A stretch of 64,000 nucleotides of DNA, from NCBI RefSeq assembly GCF_043641665.1, contig NC_092192.1, positions 24,315,907 to 24,379,906 on the forward strand. Reading direction: 5' to 3'. The position numbers and the translations under genes were made by a program. Positions 55,198-64,000 of this stretch are shown in pieces. Source of the stretch: Enoplosus armatus (taxonomy: Eukaryota; Chordata; Actinopteri; Centrarchiformes; Enoplosidae). The notes under the pieces were generated by a model. It had not been told where the DNA came from. It worked only from the letters and a program-made list of their open reading frames with translations, and searched no databases. Numbering within the stretch: position 1 is the first letter of the stretch; each line of letters starts with the position of its first letter.

Positions 55198-55976
55198 TGT
55201 GAAATTTAACACCCAATCCAACATTCAACACAAAGCCTAACTCTTCCCTAACCCAAACCCTTCCTAATTCCCATTTTTTATTTTCTCCCATTCCATCTTT
55301 CCTAACCCTAACCACTTCCCTCCTTTGCCCTAACCCTAAACTACTCCTCTTTCCTAGCCCTAACCTTTACTTTTCCCTAACCCTAACCACTTCCCTCCCC
55401 TGACTCTAATCCGAATCACTCCCCTTTAAAATAAATAAATAAATTAATAATTAATGAATCACGGGGTTATAAATAGATACATGGGGGTTAAAGGGTTAAA
55501 AAATTCACTTCATGGGGTTGTTAATTCATTTCATAGGGGTATTAAGGGGTTAAAACAGAAAAACGAAGGTGGGAAACAAAAAACACAGATTGAAGCCTAA
55601 ATTGGGAAAAGGGGCGGGTATAACACAGGAGCGGCCACGGAGTTCATTCTGGCTTTGATCTTCGTAGAGTGCACACCTAACAGAGACACTGCAAGACCAA
55701 GTTACTTTTTGACATTTTTATTTCATTTTTAGTGTGCCTGACCTGAGGAAGACCCACGGGGTCGAAACGTTGTCAGTGGCACACCTTGTTCTTGTTTGAA
55801 TTTTGCAAAACAAATTGTTTTTTCTTTATTTTTTGAAAACAGACATTTGATTTGATTTTTTGATTTTTTATTACATAGATACATTTTATTTTCATTACAT
55901 AAAAACAATTTTATTTATCACATATATAACAAAGGCGAATTCATATACATTAAAGACAAAAGACAGACAAAAAAAC
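55198..55976 (+). repeat. PLE inter-unit (pseudo-LTR-like) region, unit B to C
   Basis: Second copy of 50346-51124, differing by at least C55791. It contains the same telomere-type motif cluster and hammerhead-like motif. Confidence 0.75.
55732..55784 (+). ncRNA. Hammerhead-ribozyme-like motif, copy 2
   Basis: Exact copy of 50880-50932, one period (4852 bp) downstream. Confidence 0.5.
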
Positions 55977-56142
55977 ATGGACATGGACGATTTTGGCGGG
56001 GCCTGGACCCAAGTACGTTATGGCCGGAGGCGCCAGTACTTTGGCCAGGCTGATTGGGACCGGGGGTACGGGGGAAGTCGGGGGATGGACCGAGCACCTC
56101 CCGTCCCACTTCGTGGACGGGCTCAGTTCCCCTTCCCTAACC
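55977..56142 (+). pseudogene. PLE ORF1, unit C, 3'-truncated
   Basis: The first 55 or so codons of ORF1 are identical to unit B, then the sequence passes at 'ttccctaacc' into telomere-type repeats and L2 sequence. Only the N-terminal RG-rich part remains. Confidence 0.9.
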
Positions 56143-56157
56143 CCCTAACCCTAACCC
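56143..56157 (+). repeat. Telomere-type repeat at the right PLE junction
   Basis: 'ccctaaccctaaccc' lies between the truncated ORF1 and the L2 half that restarts at 56158. The last PLE bases (CCCTAACC) overlap the motif, so the exact boundary is ambiguous by about 8 bp. Confidence 0.9.
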
Positions 56158-56222
56158 TTCCAGTCTCTGTAATAGGATATGATGGTCAATGGTGTCGAAT
56201 GCAGCACTAAGATCTAACAAAA
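56158..56222 (-). mobile_element. L2-type LINE, 5' half of the copy split by the PLE array
   Basis: The minus strand reads '[20 protein letters not shown]', which in L2 RTs directly precedes the '[10 protein letters not shown]' segment found at 46332 on the other side of the array. It is 5'-truncated at about 56222. Confidence 0.85.
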
Positions 56223-56254
56223 CAAGTAATGATTGTTTTGACTGTTTGATAAAA

Positions 56255-56497
56255 ATAAAATTGAATCAAAGCCACCAATACAAGTATGGTCTGTGATCGT
56301 AACAGCCCTGTCTTTCTGTTTATGTTTCACAATATATGTATTTTTGTGTTGACACTGCACTGTCTAAAGGCAAAGAGGTAGAACCTTTATTTTGAAGAAT
56401 ACAGCGCAAATGTAATTGATAGAGCACACAAGCCAATCAGATTCAAGGGAACGCTGAAGGCCCACCCACCAATTAAAACAAAACCATGGGTAGTAAA
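56255..56497 (-). repeat. Inverted repeat arm, right (partner at 43395-43616)
   Basis: Reverse complement of the left arm: 'ccaatacaagtatggtctgt', 'cactgcactgtctaaaggca', 'aacctttattttgaagaata'. Confidence 0.8.
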
Positions 56498-56599
56498 TTA
56501 GTTTTGTCAGTAAGAATGGAAAATAAGAAATCAAGCTGAATTAGTGTTTTTTGCTTTTCGTCCAAAATTTAAAAAACGAAAAACAACTGGTTTCTGTCT

Positions 56600-56725
56600 G
56601 TGTCAATTGCCCCGAACGGTCGATTCCAGCCTGGGCCCTTTGCTGCATGTCATCCCCTCTCTATCTCCCACTTTACCTGTCTCTCTCTGTCACAATCAAT
56701 TATAGGCAAAAATGCCCAAAACAAT
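56600..56725 (+). repeat. tRNA-derived SINE, 5'-truncated
   Basis: 'ggtcgattccagcctgggcc', 'tttgctgcatgtcatcccct', 'ctgtctctctctgtcac' and 'aggcaaaaatgccc' match the copy at 10258-10388. Confidence 0.75.
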
Positions 56726-57392
56726 AATCTTACATAACATTTATATACTGCTGGGTTCATGTCCTGAGTCCTGTGTGTGAGTAGGTTTGGGCAGCAGAAC
56801 CTGCTTGGTAAAGGTTTGGGAAAGATCATGGTTTTTAATTATAATAAACATATCCTGTGTAATGCTTCAAGTCCCCGATTTTGACTTTTTCAGTTTTTAA
56901 CCAAGACCACCATCTTTCCCTAAATCCCTAAGTGTTGTAAGTGACAGATGAACATGAAGATAAAGATATGCACTCGATTCTCTCCTTCATCTGCGAAATG
57001 TCACGCACAGGTGCTAGAAACAACCATAAAGAAGTTTTATCATGCTTTCTACGAGCAGATATATCGCAAGATTATCAAGAGTGGATTGTAGGAGGAAAAA
57101 GAAATATGTTGTCAGTGTCATTTGTGACTTGGCAGATACTTTAATTAATAATGTACTACATCCCCCAAGAAATGTATAATTTCTACAAGCAGTTGGTGCT
57201 AGAAGGCTCACAGAAGACTTTTTTTCGCAGTTGGCAGCTCAGATTTCCAGGGGAAAAAAAGACATTCTACAGGTGTTTACACTGACTATATACAGTGTAA
57301 AATGATTATATTCGCATTATAGTTTTTATTCTGTTTTCTGCTGTCAGCTGACAATTACAAAGTACAGATCATTTCTGTCATGTGTCTTTCAG

Positions 57393-57520
57393 TTGGGCCG
57401 AGGATGGCAGCAGAGCCACAGTCTCTGCAGGTGGACCTGGGATCTGATGCTGTTTTCAACTGTGCCTGGACAGGAAACCCTTCTCTAACCATTGTGTGGA
57501 TGAAACGAGGCTCAGGAGTG
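57393..57520 (+). CDS. kirrel3l: Kirrel-like adhesion protein, exon encoding first half of Ig4
   Basis: It follows 'tctttcag' and completes a Phe codon (phase 1 entry). It encodes '[20 protein letters not shown]' then '[20 protein letters not shown]', with the B-strand cysteine and core tryptophan. 'C.W.GNP.LT..W.K' is typical of Kirrel Ig4. It ends on a whole codon before 'gtatgt'. The length is 128 bp. Confidence 0.93.
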
Positions 57521-58045
57521 GTATGTATAACTCACCAACAAGTGCATTGCACACAACAGTTAATTGTGAACGTGTTTATAAGGCATCAGGCCATTCATGT
57601 TCATTGGGTCACTTTTGGCCAAAGTCCTATGGGACATTTAATTGAGGAATGTGCAGTTCTCTATAATAATAATAATCATAGAATCATCAGAGGATCATGG
57701 AAATTTTACACCAGCTCCTCCAATGTTCTGTTATAAACCTATACCTGAGAGACATGCTACATGAAAAATATTTCTTTAAAGGACAGGTCTGTCATTGTAG
57801 CTAGACATGCGCACACAAATCCAACTGTAGTTGGACTGTGAATACATGGTATTAACAATGTTTCATTTATGTGAATTTTCAAAAATCTCTCATTCTCTGT
57901 TGTGATTTTGAACAACTCTCAAACAATGTTTTATTTCAAAATAAGGTACGTCAAGAACGCATAGTTTACCCTGAAGGCTCAAAAGAATGAATAAAGCTTT
58001 CCTGTTGTAGCTGGTAGAAATTCCTCAGCTAGTCACATTTCACTG

Positions 58046-58099
58046 TGATTGTACCTTACACAATTACATGTGACAAATAAACTTGATTGATTGATTGAC
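58046..58099 (+). repeat. LINE-type 3' tail scrap
   Basis: 'acatgtgacaaataaacttg' followed by 'attgattgattga' looks like the 3' end of a fish LINE with a short tail repeat. No coding part remains. Confidence 0.4.
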
Positions 58100-58241
58100 C
58101 TCTTTCATTCTGCAAGCTGTGCAGCACCTCTTACAAATGTTTGTAAATGTCGAACGGCTTGTTAAATGCTGCTATCCTTTTGTGTCAATGTAATTGTTGT
58201 TCAACTAGATAGAAATGACTAGTGTTTCCCTCAAAACACAG

Positions 58242-58368
58242 GTGCTTAGCAACAAGAATACTCTGACACTGAAAGCAGTAAAGCAGGAGGATGCTGGGAA
58301 GTATATGTGTCGGGCTGTAGTCCCCAGAGTGGGGGCCGGGGAGAAGGAGGTGTCGCTCACTGTGAATG
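58242..58368 (+). CDS. kirrel3l: Kirrel-like adhesion protein, exon encoding second half of Ig4
   Basis: It follows 'aacacag', phase 0. It encodes '[20 protein letters not shown]' then '[20 protein letters not shown]' and 'VN', including the D-x-G-x-Y-x-C signature (DAGKYMC) and the Kirrel-specific 'VPR.G..E.EV.L.VN'. It ends one base into a Gly codon before 'gtaagt'. The intron to the previous exon is only 721 bp. Confidence 0.95.
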
Positions 58369-59259
58369 GTAAGTACAATGGCCTATCATACTCTGAATGT
58401 GAAAGGCACTTTGTCCACACTGCACTTGATCCAGTCTAAAATCAATGTAGAGCAAGAAGCCTCACTGAATAACAGCAACCTGGAACAGATTATTTTTGAG
58501 GTGCTGAGGAGGAAGAAAATCTCTTCACACCCTTCGCATTTTCATGATATCAATTTAAATCTGTTTTAAGCTAATATTACCGTAGAAAAATGCATGAATT
58601 TAACATAAATACATGTTCAATCTGCCTCTCTTATGTTGTGTTAATACGACTTCATTAAGGCAGCACCAAAAATATGTTGCATAGGCCTAAATACAAATTG
58701 TAGTAAAGGGATGACACTCAACTTCGGCTATTAGAAATAATCAATATTAAATATCAGCATTTAACTTACATTAAATTCACCTCAGGGTACAATTACTTCA
58801 GTCTCAGTCTAAAGGTTGCTACGGAGTTCCGTGACGGTAATACTTCATACACATAAACCACATATTAATAAAGTTCTTTATAAATGAAAGGTTTATTCAA
58901 CTACTTACTACACACACAACTAGCAGCTACTAGACATAGAAATTAATGAATTAATGCAACCATGAATCAAAGCAAGGAATACAGCAATGAACAATTAATA
59001 ATGAAACCATGAATACAACAGACAATTAATGCATGAAATGAGGACCATTTTACACTGGAGGACGCGGTGAATGATTATCTTGGCAAGCTGTATTAACTGG
59101 CGTAAACACAGGAAACCACTAAGTGGATGAACTTTAACATTTACCAGTGAAATCGCCTTAATGCACCGTTCAGCAGCTGAAAGGTTACTGGGGAGCACGA
59201 GTGAAATACTTTACAATTCCATATCATGATTGTGTGAGCTGCCGCTAAATTTCTTTCAG

Positions 59260-59441
59260 TAATCTATAGCATCAACCCCACTATCACAGGAAAAGATTTG
59301 ATTCTGATGGCCGGCGGAGAAGTCACTCTGAGGTGTGGCGGGGTCTGTTTTATGACCCCGAGGTCATGTGGACATAACCTCAGGGAAGGTTCATTTTTTT
59401 GTCAAGAAAAGATACAGAATGTTTTGAACAGCCAGTGCCTG
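59260..59441 (+). other. Candidate alternative Ig5-like exon of the kirrel-like gene
   Basis: A 'ctaaatttctttcag' acceptor and a 'ctg|gtaagt' donor bound a frame open for 60 codons. With phase 1 entry it reads 'VIYSINPTITGKDLILMAGG' then 'EVTLRCGG', an Ig-like start resembling the normal 'PPTISS....GEKGQIKC'. Its exit phase (0) equals that of the normal Ig5 exon. The second half (Cys-rich, ending 'VLNSQCL') is not Kirrel-like. It may be chance or a decayed duplicate. Confidence 0.3.
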
Positions 59442-59792
59442 GTAAGTATTTCCTATTTTGCACAAAACACTCAATTTGACAAAACCATGCTGAGAGGAAA
59501 AAAAAAACCTCTTAGCCAAAATCAGCATTACCATTCATAGATTAAAAATCCCTCTAAAATGAGTGTGGACAATGTGGAGTTTCCCCATTGTGTAAAAAAA
59601 AAAAAAAAATTACAAATGTTACTCAGCAGGATTTCAAGTTCAAGCAGTGCTCCACAGACTGAACAAAGAACTGGAGGCTCTAAGGTTACCATGGCCAAGT
59701 CTTAACGAACTAGAAAAAAAGCTGTTTGTTAGAGGACATATTTGACAGTTATATTATGCAGGTACAGGGTAAATGCAACTATTCTCCGAAAA

Positions 59793-59810
59793 GGGTTAGG
59801 GTTAGGGTTA
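59793..59810 (-). repeat. Short interstitial telomere-type repeat
   Basis: 'gggttagggttagggtta', three TTAGGG-type units. Confidence 0.9.
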
Positions 59811-61242
59811 AGTTTAAGTTTAATGATGAGTAATTATCTTTGGGGACATGCTGGTGCGTAAAAGATGATCTTAAAATGCAATTACGAGAATTTTCCCCCT
59901 TTTTCTCTCCTGCTCCATGACTCCACTGTTTCTTTATTCTACTGACATGTTTTGTTTCTGTGAACTGTGGCAGGCAAGGTCCTGAGGGCTCTTTGAGGAA
60001 AAATAGTATGCATTTGAAAGAAGAAAAGGCAATATTTAATTTCTCATGGTCAGCAGTTCCTCAATTGGCAAGAGCCTCTTGAGTGTCAGGGCTGTCATTC
60101 AGTGTACAACATGCAGTGTACAACAGAAGCCAGATGTCAGACCTTCAGACCGATCCAAAACCACATGGTGGTGACTTATTGGACTGATGGGCATGCAAAC
60201 AACAATGACAAGCACTCAGCAGTTCTAAAGCCTCTTGTCTGAAGCCTTTGTTCTTCAAAACCTCACCTCCTTTGTACACTAAAAATCCACCTACTAAGTG
60301 ACCCAGCAAACATTTTGCCTGTGTTGGAAGGAAGGCTTCTTTTAGGTAACTTGATATTTTCAGTCTCAGGACCAGCTCACTTAATTCTTCAAAATGACCA
60401 TTTTGACATGTCATACACTGAATGTGAATGGAACTCCGTCCACAGTGTCTGACTCATACTAAACATCAAGCAGAAGATATTTACCACCCACCCACTTTGT
60501 CATCAACGCTGATACAAGCATCAGAATCAGAATCAGAAAAGGCACCACCAGTCTCTGTTTGCTCTCAGCAGCTTAGGTTGGTCCCCGCCAGCCATATCCT
60601 GTCTCAGCCTCAGCCTGTCTCCTCAGCATTTCTTCAGTCGTAATATGGCTGAACATCCAAGTCAGCCAAAAAACTGTAAAATGTTTCCTCATCCATGCAA
60701 CGTCTTATGCTTACAAATTTTGATTCCATTTTTGCTGTTGGAAACAGCTAGTTTACGAGCCAAGAGAACAAGTTTTATTTTTCAGCAGCTCAAAAATAAT
60801 GACTAGAAATCCAAGTTGAAAAAAATGGTAGTTCTTCCGCTGGTGCCGAAAGAACAACAGAGGAATTTATTGCTTCAACTGACTACATTTACACATTAAC
60901 ACTGACTGGACATCCACATAAAACGTGGTAAATTTTAGACCTCCTCCTTCCATCCCTATTCAGGTATATTCTGTAGGTTTGAATATACCTTCTTACTTGT
61001 ATGCTTGTAGGTCATTCCAAGGGGCCTCTCAGGTAACATATACCAAGAGGGCCTCTTTTGTAAGTGAGGGAATGTAAGGACTTGCTATAAGAACCACGAG
61101 GATACCAGGACACTAATAATAGAATACATTTGTCATATGCAGTGTAATGATATTACTACCTTAAAATTCAATATTTGGTCTCATTTGAAAAAGGGGGCAT
61201 CAACTTCAGATTGAAGGAAATAAATAAACCAAATTAATCGTT

Positions 61243-62672
61243 AAATTGATCAGTCTCATCAGAAGGAATTGGAATTCTTTCCGATACATACACTCCTGTC
61301 TCCTGCTTCAAAGAAAAACACACAGACAACTTCTTGCTGCTAAATGAGGACATTTACTTATAAACGTCTAATAACTGAATAGATGAAGGATTAATCAAGA
61401 TCTTAAATGATAAACCTTACTCAGTGGGCGAGAGTGAAGAGCATGTGATTTAATTATCAAAACAAAAAGGCGACGCTAACGTCGAGCTAGAGCAGTCAAC
61501 TTTAGGAGATTTCTTTTAACTCGTATCACAGTTGCAGATGGAGGTTAGCCTACTTGCCGTAGGGAGGAGACAGTTTCAGCTGACTTCCAAAGGTGGCTGG
61601 CACGGTTCTTCAGGGCAATACGGCTCTTGTTTTTCTGGCTACACTAACTTCTTCAGCTAGGCGCGTGTAACTCCGTTGACTGGAGGAAAATATTTAAAAA
61701 CCTTCAGTCAAAAGAAATAGCTCTTCACTTTAACACTGTGGCACTCAGAGGCTTGCTTAGAAAAAGGTTAACTTATGCAGATATTCAGGATATACTTTAA
61801 CATAGTGGTTACAAAATCATTCTGGGAGCTCATGGTTTTGCAGCAATCATATTTCAGAACATCATTCAAGCAGTTATCTAATATTCCTACAAACTACTAA
61901 CTATAAAAACATACAGTTCAATACTGCTGATAGTTGAACAGAAAGTTAATACTGAAAGTTTGATTACACAATACAGTACAATATAACTACAATTTTATAC
62001 ACTTATAATTGCATCCTTAGATACTCATTCTCTACAATCAGTAGATGTCACTGTGGCCACATGGTATGCAATGCATTAAACTATGAATGAATAATTTATT
62101 CATCTTAAATTGTACAGAGATTGGAGTTAGCAGACTTAGCCACATCACTGATTTTAATTTACCTCTTATTTTACCTTAATCAGGCTTGGGCTGGAAAGAA
62201 GAATATAACAGTGTTACTTCCTCAGGAATGCACTTAGGTTTTATGATAGGCCTGGTAGTCATCTTATCTCAGACCAGATCAGAGGTGAGAGAGGCGGAGA
62301 GAAGGTGCTGCATGTGTGCGTGTGAGAGGGAAAGAAAGAAAGAAAAGGGGAGAAGAGTGCTGTTTTTTAGTCTCTCCTCTTTGCCTCATTGCCTAATCTC
62401 CATCTAAAATAATAAAAAGTCATGTTGTTGTCTTCACATCTGGCTGTTACTTCGTTATCTTGACATGTATTTATCAGGGGTAGAAAGTCCTGGTACTTTC
62501 TCTGGGAAGTGTCCCAATGACACCGTTAATATCAAAAATGTGAGAAGTCAGTTTACAGATGGTCTCTCCAAAGAGGGTCTTTTTCAACCCCCACTGGAAT
62601 TCCTCAAAGTGTAGAATCAGTTCTGCAGGATGTCTGTGAATCTCTGGGGAGACACTCTCCATTGTGGTCACT
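61243..62672 (+). repeat. Unclassified ~1.5 kb interspersed repeat, copy 2
   Basis: Same block order as 35795-37395, shorter by about 170 bp because of internal deletions (for example around 61600). Confidence 0.7.
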
Positions 62673-62766
62673 ATAACAGTGTTTCCATCAACATTAGCAT
62701 GGTAGGCCCTTGAGAACCTCACAAGGTGCAGTCCAAACAAAGACATGGAACCACTTTAGAAATTAA

Positions 62767-63188
62767 TCTGTTAAATGAATTCCAACCATCGTTAAGTTAG
62801 TCACTGATCAGTTCATAACCCACCAATTTCATGATGATAACAATTAAGGGGACCCTAACAATCAATATACGACAGTGTAACCTTTCTAGTTTTTCTTTAT
62901 GCTAGACATACAGTATAATGTCTACAATATGTTCCTTTGCAATGTTCCAGTTTTTGGTAATACTGGAAATTGTTGTATCTGTTAAATGAATTCCAACCAT
63001 CGTTAAGTTAGTCACTGATCAGTTCATAACCCACCAATTTCATGATGATAACAATTAAGGGGACCCTAACAATCAATATACGACAGTGTAACCTTTCTAG
63101 TTTTTCTTTATGCTAGACATACAGTATAATGTCTACAATATGTTCCTTTGCGATGTTCCAGTTTTAGGTAATACTGGAAATTGTTGTA
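62767..63188 (+). repeat. 211 bp tandem duplication
   Basis: Copy 1 is 62767-62977 and copy 2 is 62978-63188. Only about two mismatches are visible ('ttgcaatg' versus 'ttgcgatg', 'tttttggtaa' versus 'ttttaggtaa'). Confidence 0.95.
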
Positions 63189-63300
63189 TCTGTACTATGT
63201 GACACTATGTGCTTCATCAGTCTATCTTTATGTCCATTGTTACTGTCTGTCTTGTCTGGGAATTATTATAATTTTATGATATAAGTTACTTATAATAATA

Positions 63301-63438
63301 ATGTCTATACAATGCATCAATTTGATACTAATTAGTATGATCTATACTGCTGATGTACTGTACAGCCATACAGAAAATCCATATGAACCCTATGAAGAAG
63401 ACGAAACTCTATCTGAGAATTTAAAAGAAGATAGGTAA
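63301..63438 (+). other. 45-codon ORF with leader-like start and acidic tail
   Basis: From ATG 63301 it reads 'MSIQCINLILISMIYTADVL' then an acidic 'YEPYEEDETLSENLKEDR'. No homologue is recognised. It is probably chance. Confidence 0.15.
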
Positions 63439-63541
63439 ATTGACTGTAGGCTGGTTTAACCTGCACTACATCTCTGCATCAACCTCAGTGAAACCAATTA
63501 AAAGCAGAAAATAAATAATGTCTCAGAGTTTTTACTGTTAA

Positions 63542-64000
<459 letters not shown>

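Larger units (their letters stand above)
46366..56142 (+). mobile_element. Penelope-like retroelement, head-to-tail array of two units
   Basis: The unit period is 4852 bp (for example 48105 and 52957 are the same base). The array is 2 units plus about 70 bp: it starts inside ORF1 (46366), runs through a complete ORF2, inter-unit region, full ORF1, second ORF2 and second inter-unit region, and stops inside a third ORF1 at 'ttccctaacc' (56142). Both ORF pairs translate identically. One visible difference is T50939 versus C55791. PLEs often insert as partial tandems with pseudo-LTRs. It lies inside an L2 LINE and is flanked by CCCTAA repeats on both sides. Confidence 0.92.
42585..57392. other. 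14.8 kb intron between Ig3 and Ig4
   Basis: It holds an inverted repeat pair (43395-43616 and 56255-56497), L2 and L1-like remnants, the duplicated signal-peptide-like block (44408 and 44758), the Penelope array with telomeric junctions (46333-56157) and a SINE (56600-56725). From 42585 to 43394 and from 56726 to 57392 nothing recognisable was found. Confidence 0.85.

Overview
This window is nuclear DNA from a teleost fish. The evidence is the repeat content: Rex1-type and L2-type LINEs, Tc1/mariner elements with 'TA' target duplications, tRNA-derived SINEs, fish hAT MITEs and a GIY-YIG Penelope element. These sit in very long introns of one vertebrate gene. There are no bacterial-type genes, operons, rRNAs or genuine tRNA genes.

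Host gene: seven plus-strand exons (9864-10021, 22108-22258, 26328-26433, 42436-42584, 57393-57520, 58242-58368, 63675-63775) encode Ig domains 2, 3, 4 and the first half of Ig5 of a Kirrel (Neph/kin-of-IRRE) adhesion protein, most like the fish kirrel3-like paralogue. Exon phases join without a break. Signal peptide, Ig1, transmembrane segment and cytoplasmic tail lie outside the window. Intron sizes inside the window are about 12.1, 4.1, 16.0, 14.8, 0.7 and 5.3 kb.

Layout: 1-9.9 kb is upstream intron with a 5'-truncated Rex1 LINE (minus strand) that itself carries a mariner MITE, plus a hAT MITE. 10-22 kb is an intron holding a 2.7 kb element with 250 bp terminal inverted repeats and an OTU protease/F-box gene, an L2 fragment, and three Tc1/mariner copies. 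22-26 kb has a SINE-like repeat. 26-42 kb holds two Rex1-like LINE pieces, another LINE fragment, a deleted Tc1 copy, one copy of a ~1.5 kb unclassified repeat and a hAT repeat. 42-57 kb holds L2 and L1-like debris and, inserted in an L2, a head-to-tail array of two Penelope-like element (PLE) units bounded by telomeric CCCTAA repeats. 57-64 kb holds the last three exons, a candidate extra Ig exon, the second copy of the 1.5 kb repeat and a 211 bp tandem duplication.

Most notable: (1) the PLE array (period 4852 bp, nearly identical copies) with an SGNH-like ORF1, an RT/GIY-YIG ORF2 that lacks an early AUG but overlaps ORF1 in the -1 frame at a GTTAAAC slippery sequence followed by a stem-loop, a hammerhead-like motif in the inter-unit region, and telomeric repeats at both junctions; (2) a TIR-bounded element whose only recognised cargo is an OTU deubiquitinase joined to an F-box; (3) a candidate Ig5-like alternative exon of the host gene with the same entry and exit phases as the normal exon. 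Family names come from motif recognition by eye; no database search was possible.
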